Part shown: piece after piece, positions 22,831-33,480 of the stretch | Layout of the letters: each line of letters starts with the position of its first letter | How positions within the stretch are numbered: position 1 is the stretch's first letter | Assembly (NCBI GenBank): GCA_028564705.1 | Contig: JAPXFQ010000483.1 | Span: 62,001-126,000 of the forward strand | Source of the DNA: Apricaphanius iberus | Taxonomy: Eukaryota > Chordata > Actinopteri > Cyprinodontiformes > Aphaniidae | Length of the DNA stretch: 64,000 nt | Direction: 5' to 3' | Notes under the pieces: model-generated | Databases searched by the model: none | The model's input: only the letters and a program-made list of their open reading frames with translations | Told to the model about the DNA's origin: nothing | Made by a program: the position numbers and the translations under genes

Positions 22831-23370
22831 TACAGTACAGACCAAAAATTTGGACACACATTCTCATTCAGTGCGTTTTCTTTATTTCCATGACTGTTTA
22901 CATTGTAGATTCTCACTGAAGACATCATAACTATGAATGAACGCATATGGAATTATGTAGTACTTTTCCAAAAAAATGTGAAATAACCTGGCCTCCAAAG
23001 TCACCAGACCTGAACCCAAACGAGATGATTTGGGGTGAGCTGAACCTCAGAGTAAAGGCAAAAGGGCCAACAAGTACTAAGAATCTCTAAGAACTCCTTC
23101 AAGACTATTGGAAAACCATTTTGGGTGACTACCTCTTGAAGCTCAAGAGAATGCAAAGCAGTAATCAGAGACAAGGGTGGCTACTTTGAAGAATCTAAAA
23201 TATAACACATGTATTCAGTTATTTCAGCTTTTTTGTTTAAGTACATACAGTAATTCCATACATCATGTGTTCATTCATAGTTTTGATGCCCTTAATTGAG
23301 TATCTACAATGTATTCATGAAAATAAAGAAAACACATTGAATGAGAAGGTTTATCCAAACTTTATTCCAA
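22831..23370 (+). mobile_element. Internally deleted Tc1 element
   Basis: The left end after TA at 22831 is CAGTACAGACCAAAAATTTG then GACACACATTCTCATTCA. The right end is CATTGAATGAGAAGGTTTAT then CCAAACTTT, degraded at its outermost bases. These are the TIRs of a very common fish Tc1 family. Only the 3' part of the transposase remains. Confidence 0.85.
22988..23195 (+). pseudogene. Tc1 transposase C-terminal remnant
   Basis: C-terminal end of a Tc1 DDE transposase. WPPKSPDLNPNEMIWGELNL followed by RVKAKGPTSTKNL corresponds to the PQSPDLNPIENxWG block that carries the final catalytic acidic residue (E in NEMIW). It continues through ELLQDYWKTILGDYLLKLKR, RMQS and a degraded KGGYF region. The N-terminal two-thirds, including the DNA-binding domain and the first catalytic Asp residues, are deleted, and stops interrupt what is left. 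Confidence 0.85.
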
Positions 23371-24028
23371 ACCCTTAGAAGTCAGTTTTCAATACATACA
23401 TATACATGCACTAACATTTTTATAGCATTTATTTACACATAATACGTTCCTGTGCAAAACTAAACTTGTAGTTTAGACATTGGTTTGGTATAAAAAATAA
23501 ATAAATGTCATTTCATGCTGTGCAGGGCCCCACCACCCAACTCAAATCAAAGTAAATGTAAATGCTTCTGCGCTGACCAGCCGTGAATCAGTTGAGGAGA
23601 GCAGAGCTGGAGGAGCCAGGAGGGAATTAGGAAGACAGGGAAAGAGAGTCATGTTTTTTCTTAAGAAAGAACATTTAGGGGCTCAAAAAAATCTACTCCA
23701 GGTTGAATAGCCTACATATGTCCGTAATCTTTTTGAATAATATTGCAATACTTTACAGTATCACACCCTACATGGCGAGTAACCAATGTTTCTAGGTAAA
23801 TAACAGAGTGAGAAGCAGAAAGCGGAGCTGGGAGCTCAACACACTACTGATCCAGCTAGCTACGCTTGTCTCTTCTGCTGCAATCCTTCCCCAGTCAGAA
23901 GTTTACATGAAAACACCCTATATTTTCCTCCATGGGCAAAATCTAATACCTGCGAAATCACATATCGTTGGCACCTATTTTACGGCATTGTTATGCAAAT
24001 TGAAAATAACTTGTTTTAAAAACTTAAC

Positions 24029-24587
24029 TTAGGCTACGTCCACACTAAGCAGATAAGGTTATACGGGGAGTTAGACGCCTTATCCACTCAACGCGAGCAT
24101 TTACGCCCCGTTTAAGGTCCCATGATTGCGCAATCCCATACCGACCTGTGCAAATATTGGGCATGCGGGAAAAGACGCACGAAAAACGCTTATAATCTAC
24201 GTGACACCAGCACCTACATAATATATACAAGAAGCTCTACAACACAGTACATATCTGCTTGTCCCGTTAACCGAAGAGAACAATAGCTGCTCAGAAGAAG
24301 ACAGAGTTTTTGGTGCGGACAGACGACGAGATCGTATTACGAGACGAGATTGTGTCGTATTGTTATTGACGCAGCATTCATTGACGCCACTTCCTTTCAT
24401 TATCCGGGGAAGCTGTCCACATTAGCTCGTTTAGCCGTTGAATTAAGATTTACACGGCTTTCTTACCCGGCTAATAGTTATCCGGCCACAGACCTTAAAC
24501 GACGCCGGGTTAGAGTCGACGATGGAGGGTGTAGACTAAATAATTATACGTTTAAAACATTATCCGGCTTAGTGTGGACGTGGCCTT
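24029..24587. mobile_element. 553-bp MITE, TTA target duplication
   Basis: Body 24032-24584 between TTA at 24029-24031 and 24585-24587. TIRs are GGCTACGTCCACACTAAGC and reversed right GGCCACGTCCACACTAAGC, with further weaker pairing inward (GATAAGGTTATACG / GATAATGTTTTAAACG). The TTA duplication points to PIF/Harbinger. No coding sequence. CpG-rich interior. Confidence 0.85.
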
Positions 24588-24834
24588 AAAGACCGAATGT
24601 CTAGTTTGATGGTTAGTTTACCCCTGTGATCCTATATTCTGCATTTATAATTATACGATCAATCCTATAATTATAATCATATAATTTATAATCAAATATA
24701 AATTACCTTGTATTTACCCTACACCATAAAGGATATTTTAGAAACCATTGGAAGTCATATATTTCAGTTTCAGACTCTGCTGCATTAAGCCCCTCATCGG
24801 GGCCAGGTGAAAGCAGTGACAGTGAGGTGGATGT

Positions 24835-25030
24835 TACTTGGAAGGTGCTTTCAGCAATCTTAAACTTGTAAAGAACTATTTAAAATCGAAGAATGTCCCA
24901 GGATAGACTGAACAGCCTTACCGTACTCTGCAGAAAGTCAGCTGGCCAAAAAACTGGACTTTAAAGACTTGATAAGCACATTTGTGGATGCAAAGACCCG
25001 TCAATGGGCATTTAGTAAACACTGACACTA
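24835..25030 (+). pseudogene. hAT dimerisation-domain remnant
   Basis: C-terminal end of a hAT-type transposase of the ZMYM-like group common in fish. In three frames one reads NLKLVKNYLKSK, then MSQDRLNSLTVLC, then SQLAKKLDFKDLISTFVDAK and TRQWAFSKH before a stop. This is the usual order of the hAT C-terminal dimerisation domain (LRxYLRSTMSQxRLNxL..LAKKLDFxDLI). Two frame changes break it, and the catalytic core was not seen. It fits the surrounding hAT termini. Confidence 0.65.
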
Positions 25031-25314
25031 TTTAGTTTGTGCTTATTAATGTTAAAACCAAACTTTGTCTCATTTGATATGGTCAAAGTTTAGAAATGCT
25101 TTACATTAGGCTATATTTGATTTAGTCCAGGTTTGGATCTGTTAGACCTTTTGTCATCTCAAAAGGTAGTACTATTTAAAATAAAACAAAAATAAATTGA
25201 ATCAGAGTGTGGCTTATTTTGTTTATATTTAACTGTTTTTATGATAAAAATGTGATACCACGCCCAATAGTATCACTATGGTATTTGGTAGGGGGGCCCC
25301 ACCAAGAACGTTTG

Positions 25315-26230
25315 TATTGAACGTTTGTGTCTCAGTGCTGTGGTGGGGCCTATAGCCTGAGTGGAAAGTATCAAACACATTTTTAGACAGGAGAAAGTAA
25401 GTGAGCGGTTGATATACTACTTTCTCTAGGACTTTTCCTAAGAATGGTAGGTTTGATATGGGCCGGTAGTTGCTCAGTACCGTGGCATCAAGGCTGATCT
25501 TCTTTAGAAGAGGCTTAAGGCATTTGGGAATGTTCCAGTCTCAAGTGAGATGTTAACTAACTGACCAAGTTGTGGTAACAAGCTGCTCAGCACAGACTTT
25601 AGAAATTGAGTGGGTAATTCAACAAGACAGGATGTACATGAACTCAGACTAGAGATAACGTCTTCGAATGTTTTGTCACTGACAGGTGTAAAATGTGTCA
25701 GCTCAAGGTATTTATCTGGAAACAGTCTTGGTATTTGTTTTGTGGTAATTATGTCATTTCTAATGCCTTGGACTTTGTCTTTAAAAAATATTACAAACTC
25801 ATTGCACTTAGATGCAGAAATTAGTTCTAAGGGGAGTGAAATTTGAGGATTAATTAATCTGTTCACTGTGGCAAACAGAACACGAGAATTGTTTTTGCTG
25901 TTTGCGATTGTTTCAGAGAAATACTTCTCCCTTGCTCCACGTAAAATTTGATTTATTAATTCAAACACACAAAGCACTTCTTTGTAAACCTCAAAATGAA
26001 GCTGGAGCTTTGACTTGCTTGCACCATTTCCGTTCGGCTTCCGGCACTCCCTTTTTTGGGCACTGACCAAAACTTCATTTCTCCAAGGTGCCTTTTGGTT
26101 AGGTTTTGGGCCATTAAACAGTGGTCTTATATTTCGGTAGTGGGTATGTTGAGTAAAAAGTTGCGGCTGAATGGAAAACTCTGACATTTTGCAAATGTAA
26201 AGTTTCTGCACCGTTAGATTATTGTATCTC
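25315..26230 (-). mobile_element. L2-like LINE fragment, minus strand
   Basis: Internal slice of a CR1/L2-group LINE: the linker between endonuclease and RT plus the first part of RT. Both ends are lost. The low-coordinate end stops in the HSTET region of RT, next to a hAT end; no 3' tail is present, so this is not a simple 5'-truncated insertion. Confidence 0.75.
25325..26211 (-). pseudogene. L2-like LINE linker and RT N-terminus
   Basis: On the minus strand the long frame 26211-25504 carries APWRNEVLVSAQKRECRKPN, then KLQLHFEVYKEVLCVFELIN, REKYFSETIANSKNNSRVLF and CNEFVIFFKDKVQGIRNDII. This is the standard CR1/L2 linker between the endonuclease and the RT. It ends with LSSLLPQLGQLVNISLETGT. 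After a frameshift near 25510 come PLLKKISLDATVLSNYRPIS, NLPFLGKVLEKVVYQPL and DTFHSGYRPHHSTET (RT blocks 1-2). The catalytic FADD region is absent. Confidence 0.8.
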
Positions 26231-27280
26231 TATAAAACTACAAAAATAGCTGAATCAGGAGAAGTGAAAGGTTCTGCGACCTGGAGCGGGAAGTGGTATA
26301 CAGTGCATTAAAAATATTTAAAGACACCGCATCAAAACAACTTATCTAGACTCCTCAGAACAGGGATGGAAGAGGACCTGTAGAGCGACAATTATGAGGA
26401 ATTCAAACCTAAAAAATGTAGTTCCACTCTATACAGACATCAGAATGATTTAGATGTAAAAAGGAAGAATTTAAAACCATGATATGTGCACTTTATATGT
26501 CCACTTTAAAATATACTTCTGAACAAGAATCTACCTGAATATCAGGTGGTGCCCCGAATTTAATAATTTTACATTAAACTATTAATCTCATTAATCATTG
26601 CAATAAGCAATCATTCATGAATATTCATAGCCACAGTATTGCACCCTTCTGTCAGTGTGTTTACATGCAGCAAGAGAAAGTTGAATACTACCTTCGTCTG
26701 ACTGAAATCAGACATTTTAAATGCATGTATAAACTTTGTCCGGCTTGATTCGTGCCGAGAATCTCTGCAACCCACACCCCCCATCCCCCCCGCCTCGTAC
26801 TCACGCACCACCTCGGGAAGTCAGGAGATGCGGAAGTGCGTCTCAGCAACAACACAGTAGTAGTATAAGAATAATATGGCGGCTAGCACAAACGTAAGTG
26901 GTCCATGTTTGAACTGACGGAGAGATGATTCATTGTGATTATGATTTTGCTGCTTTGACTCAGTCTGCTTCACTCCTGACACCCTCCGTTTACTGCCTCT
27001 GTGCAGCTCGAAGCTAACTACTATAAGCCTAACATGTAGGAGAGCATGTCGCCATCTGTCATCGATTACTTGAACGTACTTAATTTAATAATTCGATTTT
27101 CTGAGTGACATGTAAACTGGGACTCTGCTCTCAATGGGGGACAAGCCCTTAGTCCGATAACACCAAAAAGATTGATTTGGAGGTGCATGTAAATATACTG
27201 TGCGTCTCAACACAATAATGTTTAGTTTTAATTTTAGATAACATTCAGTCCGAACAAGCTGAAAAGAGAATTACGTATTA
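26231..27280. other. No gene; holds one copy of a shared 90-bp block
   Basis: No coding sequence recognised. Positions 26549-26636 (GGTGGTGCCCCGAAT to ATTCATAGCCA) match 42746-42829 over most of their length. A CpG-containing stretch at 26755-26880 shows no known motif. Confidence 0.5.
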
Positions 27281-27282
27281 CA

Positions 27283-27755
27283 GGCACAGTGTGTAATGTT
27301 CGGCCAGTAGGGGCAGTGCAAACCTAAATTATCACAAGCATGCGGTTTCTGTGTCTTCGAGTAAGAAACTCAACAATGGAGGTCCAACAGGGGCTATTTT
27401 TAAACGCTCAATGCCCTGAGAATTATCTATTTGCAGCCACATGACAAGCACATCAGTCTCTTTTTTAATCGCTTGGAACTAGCGAAGAGGTAAACATTTA
27501 TTTATGGCTAAACTTTTTTGCAATTCTAGGGGAAATCAATGTTTTAATAGTGTGCTGTTTCCGTGCGCTTTATCTGTCCAGGCTCTTGTAGAAGTAAAGA
27601 TCGCGTCTAATATGGCTTTCCCCATAAAAGAGGACTCGCGCCTATGTATTTTAAAGCTGATTTTTCAATTAATGTGCTTTACGTAATTATTACTACATAA
27701 TACTTTAATGGCTATTTTCAAAGATGTACTGCAAAAACTACACACTGTCACTTTA
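27283..27755. mobile_element. MITE-like element, degenerate
   Basis: Left GGCACAGTGTGTAATGTT and reversed right AGTGACAGTGTGTAGTTTTT form short inverted ends. The interior order (CCAGTAGGGGCAG near the left end, AAAGAGGACTCGCGCC further right) resembles a MITE family often found in fish transcripts. No clear target duplication and no coding sequence. Confidence 0.5.
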
Positions 27756-28500
27756 ACACTGAAATTAAAGGATTGTTCTTAAAATTCAAACAGTTCACCT
27801 GTAGCTTGAACACACAGTTTCTCATCCTCCTCCGGTCATAATGGAAGTGAAATGCACTCTAATGCGCAATCAAATGTCTGGTGTGAGAGTGCTGCAAAGG
27901 TTATCATCATGAGAATTAGGGGTTTTGTCTCAGAGAGAGGACTTCTCATGGAGTTCAGATTTTGTTCTAAATCTGCACTCTGCTGCCACATGGAAGAATG
28001 GAATTGAAATGTGCACTTCAGCCAAAGTTTAAAAATAAGGGAACATTTTTAGAATTTAAATGATCAGAACTCTCGGAATGAGCCTTGTTCTTAGCCGAAG
28101 GTTTGGCTGTAGGAAATACGGCAGAAAGCACCAGTGGCTGGCACGAGAACAGGCTCTTTAAGTGCGTTTTTGAGCAACTGCACCTGTAACAGTCGCACTT
28201 AAAGCGTCAGTTAAAATTAAACACGCTGTCAGCTCCGGGTTAGCGAAATATAGGCTATTGAATGCAGGGCCCAGGTGTCAGATGATGCTCAAATCCTGTA
28301 ACGGGAATTCTTTTTTGTTTTTAAGTGATTGGACACAGAGCACAGGAAACTATATCAACGTGCGTCTGCATACTGGGGGTGTGAACCGTATGTGGCTAAA
28401 TGACGTACAGCATTCAGATTTTTCCATTGTCATTCTAAAACACTCCTTAAATATGGAAAATAGTTGGCTAAGATGTAGGAGCTTTGAAGGGCTTTACACA
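27756..28500. other. No gene seen
   Basis: The plus frame at 28258-28524 has no recognisable domain. Nothing else noted. Confidence 0.4.
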
Positions 28501-28501
28501 G

Positions 28502-29010
28502 AGGATGCGCAGAAGGCTGAGTAAAGGGCCAGTCACAATTGGCGCACGGGCACTATGCGATCATTTGCAACCTCAAAATATGATGGTCGTGCAAACACTC
28601 TCTTTTGGCGCACGGGCATCTGCACGAGCGACCACTATTGACCGCATGAAAAGGTGTGAATCGCAGATGGATCATCGGTCGCAGCTGAATGTCAAGCATG
28701 CACAAAATTCAGTGGCGGTCAATACATACAGGATGCATATCATTAGCGTAGAACAGACGAGGAGGACGCAACTTCTGCGTTTTTATGCAGATGTTCTCGC
28801 GCGCTTTGATGAACGACCGGCAGCAGTGACGCACGGTTGTCCGCACCACTGCCCGCACTCAACGTCTGTTGCCCGTAAAACACTCACTCACCAGCCACTC
28901 ACCATTCGTTTTTTTCCTTGCACCACTTGCATTTGGACACTATCCAAATCAACCTCATCCAGCTGCAGCCCGTGCTCTATTGTGACTGTGACTGCGATTG
29001 CTTAAAGGTC
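28502..29010. mobile_element. Possible MITE with CAGTCACAAT ends
   Basis: Left CAGTCACAATTGGCGCACG and reversed right CAGTCACAATAGAGCACG match well. TAAAGG occurs just outside both ends (28503-28508 and about 29004-29009). The interior has direct repeats of GGCGCACGGGCA (28540 and 28609 areas). The 173-codon frame inside has no recognisable protein and reflects GC-rich composition. Confidence 0.5.
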
Positions 29011-30234
29011 TACTTTGCGATCTTTGCGAACGTATTTTGTATTTCAGTCCTGCTTTTATTTTGGTGGAACACCCCAAGATCATAACTGGCCCCCTTTAAA
29101 AACTTTCTAGATACACCCCTGTTCATCACTCAGAATTAAATTGTTTTTACTCTGTATAAACAAATTGTAAACATTTAAAAATACCTACAAATTATTTTTG
29201 TGTTATTACTCATAATCACTGATTTGATTTATTTATATAGCACATCAAGATGCAATACAGTGCACATTATATTTATTAAAGAAACACATTTTTCTAGAAC
29301 AGAGAACAAACAAACCCATATGGTATTGTCTGAGGCCTCAAAAAACATGAATTGTAATTAAGATCGACTGATTTAAGGAAAAAAACTTTTTACTCTTAAT
29401 TTAAAATCTTTTGCCATTCTCTATTCTCTTAGCCATTTTGAATATGAACTAGGCTGAATTCAACTAATTTCAAGGGTAAATACAGCAGATCTGACTCACA
29501 TTATTGAATACAATTATTAATTTATACTCTGAACCAAGGGGAGACAGGCGGATGGAGTACCTCTTATTTAAGATTTTTTAAATGGGACTTTATATTCTTC
29601 GCCGACAGTTTCCTACCTTCCTCGCTTATTTCCAACATGTTTTAATTGGTCACTAGTCACTAAGTGAACAGAACCGCGCCTACCTGTGTTGATGCTGTGC
29701 CCCGTCCAGTTCCTCTGGAGTGAAGGAAACTTGCTGTCCCATTTCCCTGATATATTTACATGTCTGGTTTTTGAGCGACTCTATCTTCATCAGGTGCATC
29801 TTATTTTTGTTCTAGAACCTGACTTTGCTAGACCTGCCACTTTAACTGCAGCAGGCAGCAGCTCTCGCACTTCTCTAAACTGAGAGTCGGAGGATTTTCT
29901 TATTATGACAAAATGTGGGAAATTTACAACTAAACCTTAATACAGCAAGATGGCAGAAAGAAAATACGGAGGTTCCCGTATCCCCGCCCCCGCGCTTTGT
30001 CACAACACCGTCCGCCTGCTCCTGCTGACGGAGAGTAGACATCCCTGCTCTCTTCCTAAATTGAGTTTCCGAACACTGCTGTCATTTTGCTGCACCGTGC
30101 TGCTGTTCACCAGCATCCCCACCCCCGCTCCGAGGTGGGCCCCCCTCCATCAGGCGCCCTAGGCAACGGCCTATGCCCAGAACCGGCCCTGACAGTCAGC
30201 AACTTTATAACACGACCAATCAGTAACCTTATAG
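29011..30234. other. hAT end fragments, no gene
   Basis: ACTTTCTAGATACACCCCTG ending at about 29121 is the right end of a hAT family. GCCTATGCCCAGAACCGGCC then CTG ending near 30191 is another (reversed CAGGGCCGGTTCTGGG). Neither has a visible partner. Frames in 29686-30293 are GC-rich noise. Confidence 0.4.
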
Positions 30235-30610
30235 CCTCGGGGTTTGAGATCATCTGGGCAGAGCCTACTGATAGTTTCACCTACCTGCTTTAAAACTCAG
30301 GGAGACCAATCATTCAAAGCTGTCACACTTTGGAATGAACTCCCACCAGACCTGCATTTTCCATACTCCGTGGACATTTTTAAAAAGCACCTTAAACACA
30401 TCTCTTTCCAAATACATTTTCGTCTAATATTACTGCCAATACTTCCTGTGTTTTAAGTTTCCCTTTTTACGTCTTTATTAGAAGGCACCCAGTACTTTGT
30501 GTCTGTCTAAAGTGTCCTCACTGTATTGTAAGATGTTTCTCCTATGTGCTCTATTGTGAAGCACTTTGTGACTTTGGGTCTGTGAAAGCAGTATATAAAT
30601 TAAGTTAACA
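30235..30610 (+). mobile_element. L2/CR1 LINE 3' end, 5'-truncated
   Basis: The frame reads TQGDQSFKAVTLWNELPPDL, then SVDIFKKHLKHISFQIHF. This is the conserved C-terminus of CR1/L2-group LINE proteins (GDRSFS.AAPxLWNxLP...F+xxLKTHLF). It is followed by a UTR ending GAAGCACTTTGTGACTTTGG, then a GTATATAAATTAAG tail. No enzyme domain remains. Confidence 0.75.
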
Positions 30611-32730
30611 TACTTACCATATTTCTCTCTGTATGCTCAAACCTTGTGAAGTTGTATGGCATGATTAAGCTACGTCAAGTCAGCAAAAGGAGTTTTACAA
30701 ATAAATGACAGCAGGGAACCAACAACTGTCACCAGCGATTTTGTTAAAAACAATTATTTCTTAACACTTCCTTTTTTCTTCTTCAGCTATTAAAGTAATC
30801 AAAACAAAGATTGGATATTTCTAACATTTTCAGTCTAATATTATGCCACATTGGACCCCAAACTATTCAGAGGTTTCTCTGTGGAATGTGACCTAATGTT
30901 TAGAAAAAAATTGAACAACTTGCAGATGGAAGAAATCTAAAATATTCAAAAGAAAATCTGTTATTTACAAAGCAGCCAATCTAGGAGCATCATTCATTTT
31001 TCTTGGTGCTGATTGGCTGCACACCCAAGAGCGAAAATAAACAAGACTGTAAATATTAGCTTCCGTGGTACTGCGAGACTGTTTAACTACCCCCCCCTCA
31101 CACACAATTGGCATAATAACAGTCGGGCAAGGCATTTTTGGCGAGACATTTTTTGAATGTAAAATAATACAAAATGGGAGTGCTCAGAAGGTTGCTCTCG
31201 CCTCACACACCTCTAAAAAAAAATGTGGTGTGTGTTTGTGTGGGGGGGTGGGGGGGAAATTAACAGCATCCAGTCACTGCTCATATCAGTTTAACCACTT
31301 TTAAGCTGCCAGGGACAGTTACTTCCTTGAAATGTGACAAATAATGAAGTGCTTTTCTCCTGTCAATGGATTGAAGACATCAGAAATGTTAGTTGGAGCG
31401 CCATAATAATGGTGCTGAAACTTAAAACACATTTTCTGACGCAGACTCTTACTCTCCAACATTTGTACAGCATATGGCCATGTGGGAAGTGATGAGTATT
31501 CAAACTATTCTTCATCAAGCTTAAACAAAAACAGACCTTTGTAGCTTAGGTTACGAAGACTCTCACCTGGTACTTCATATCTTATTGTTCTTCCTTCCTT
31601 AAAGCTGAATATGAGGCACACAATGAGGAGATAGTTTTGCATTTGCTGGTGCCTATCCCTCTTATAATTTTTTTCATATCAATCCGTTGAAAATGAAAAC
31701 CGGATGTGGCCATTATGGAAAGATGAAGACAAAAAGTGGCAGCAGGCTGTTGAAATGGTCTGATTGCTTCCAGATCTTGTCTGTCTTTGGGTAGAAATGG
31801 TGGCACACCCTGGGGAACCGGAGTTCAAGTAAACAAACACCTCACAAAGGGCCGAATCATAATTTTTAAATAATGAAAGGTCTGTTTGTTGAGATGAGGT
31901 TTGTGCATGGGGCAAGTAAACAGAAGAGTGAGAGTTTTGTTCAAGGGGAACAGTGGCAATTTAACCGTCTGTTTCTTTCCTTTTCTTTTGGCAAGAACGT
32001 TTCTGTGGAACGCACCAGTAAATGAGACACAAACCGCAGGCTTTAACTGGACAATGAGACAGTCTTTTTAAATTAAATCAGAAATGTTTCTGTCTAATGT
32101 GCTTCATCTCTGAGAAACATCCTGCTAGGAGACTGGTGCAGGATCCAGTGTTTGCTCTTATTGAGAGGGGATCTAAGCAACAGAGAGAAAATGAAGAAAT
32201 AAACAGAACACGCAGCCCATCTAAAGGAGAACTTCCCATCAAAGAGCAACGCCTCAGAGTTCCGACAATGAATCCTAGTTAGCTGTGAGCTTTGTCTTCC
32301 CCCACATAAAAGAGCCTCATGTAGATTCTGGGTATGAAGTTACACGTCACAGTTTCCTCTTCAACTTCAAACAGTTCCTGAAGTTCAGATTGCCAGAAGG
32401 AATGATTCCAAGATGTGACAACAGAAACTGATATTACAATTGCAAGCATCTACATACAATGTATCACGCTAGGGGGCTCAGAGGTTGGGTTTTAGTAGTG
32501 TAAATTTGATTTTGTGTAATATTGGCTAAGTGTAGCTATATCATTCCGAACAGAGGTTTTACAAACAGAAAATCTGAAAAGTGTGATGGGAGGATCGTCT
32601 ATATCCCCTTTACTCTGATACTCCTTACTAAAATCCAGTTCATCATATTTATTTCAAAACTCATATTTAGTACATAGAGTTTACTTATGTGTAACAATCA
32701 TTTTCCATCCACATCACAATTAGACATCAT
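30611..32730. other. No gene seen
   Basis: No coding sequence recognised on either strand. A poly-G rich stretch (GGGGGGGTGGGGGGG) lies near 31240-31256. Confidence 0.4.
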
Positions 32731-33480
32731 GTTGAGTATGGAACTAGAGTTGGGACTTATGCATTGTGACTTGAAGGTTCTGTTCAAAATACATGTAAAA
32801 ATCAGAAAATACAAGTACAAATCAAAGATACAAGTACAAATCGGAAACACAAGTACAAATCAGACACAAATACAAATCAGAAACACAAGTACAAATCACG
32901 ATACTCCCAGAACCAATCAGATTTCTCGATTCCCTAACCAATCACGGAGAGAGGAGGGCGGTGTTCTTCTGTGTTCACAACCAAATGTGATTCTTGGATA
33001 AGTGCAGCCGAACTCCCGTTATCCTTAGTGAAATTAGTTAATAGTAGAGACATGTCTTTCAGTCTTCAGAGATAAATTTTTGTTCTGCACTTTTCCAAGA
33101 GTCAAGTTTGGTTGTGAACAAAGAATAACACCGCCCTCCTCTCTCCGTGATTGGTTAGGGAATCGAGAAATCTGATTGGTTCTGGGAGTAGCGTGATTTG
33201 TACTTGTGTTTCTGATTTGTATTTGTGTCTGATTTGTACTTGTGTTTCCGATTTGTACTTGTATCTTTGATATGTACTTGTATTTTCTGATTTTTACTTG
33301 TATTTTTGATTTGTACTGGTATTTAGTAACTTGTATTCCCTGACTTGTACTTGTATCTTTGATTTGTACTTGTATTATTAAATGAATCCGTACTTTTATT
33401 TTTCAAAACATGTGTACAAGTTACAAATAAGCAGATACAAGTCACAATACATAAGTCCCAACTCTAGTTCCATAGTTGAG
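32731..33480. mobile_element. Fold-back element, 6-bp target duplication
   Basis: Body 32737-33474 between GTTGAG direct repeats (32731-32736 and 33475-33480). The outermost 24 bases (TATGGAACTAGAGTTGGGAC, TTAT) are perfect inverted repeats. Inward, both arms carry tandem ACAAGTACAAATC units of about 18 bp, then a near-perfect inverted block of about 110 bp (left 32885-32998, right 33105-33215). The spacer is about 100 bp. No coding sequence. The arms include two CCAAT motifs each. Confidence 0.9.
32812..32899. repeat. Short tandem repeat in left arm
   Basis: Units of ACAAGTACAAATC plus 4-6 spacer bases, about five copies. The mirror copies (GATTTGTACTTGT) fill about 33196-33375 of the right arm, where there are more of them, so the arms have expanded unequally. 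Confidence 0.85.

Larger units (their letters stand above)
23524..25302 (+). mobile_element. hAT remnant hosting a MITE
   Basis: The left end AGGGCCCCACCACCCAACTC (with a preceding C at 23524) and the reversed sequence near 25291-25302 (GGGGCCCCCCTACCAAATAC) look like one hAT TIR pair. Between them lie a TTA-flanked MITE (24032-24584) and a hAT C-terminal domain fragment. The right end is abutted by the LINE at 25315. No clean 8-bp duplication was found, so the boundaries are tentative. Confidence 0.5.

Noticed and set aside
28484..29005. 173-codon plus frame
   Set aside because: It coincides with a GC-rich, MITE-like element whose inverted ends it spans; no recognisable protein.
31560..31600. 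Second exon-like segment on the minus strand with donor CAG|GTGAGA
   Set aside because: It gives a 38-nt exon whose translation in the open frame does not match UVRAG or anything I recognise; probably chance.
32812..33375. CRISPR-like regularly spaced repeat (ACAAGTACAAATC units)
   Set aside because: The units are contiguous degenerate tandem repeats with 4-6 base spacers inside a eukaryotic fold-back element, not repeats with unique spacers.
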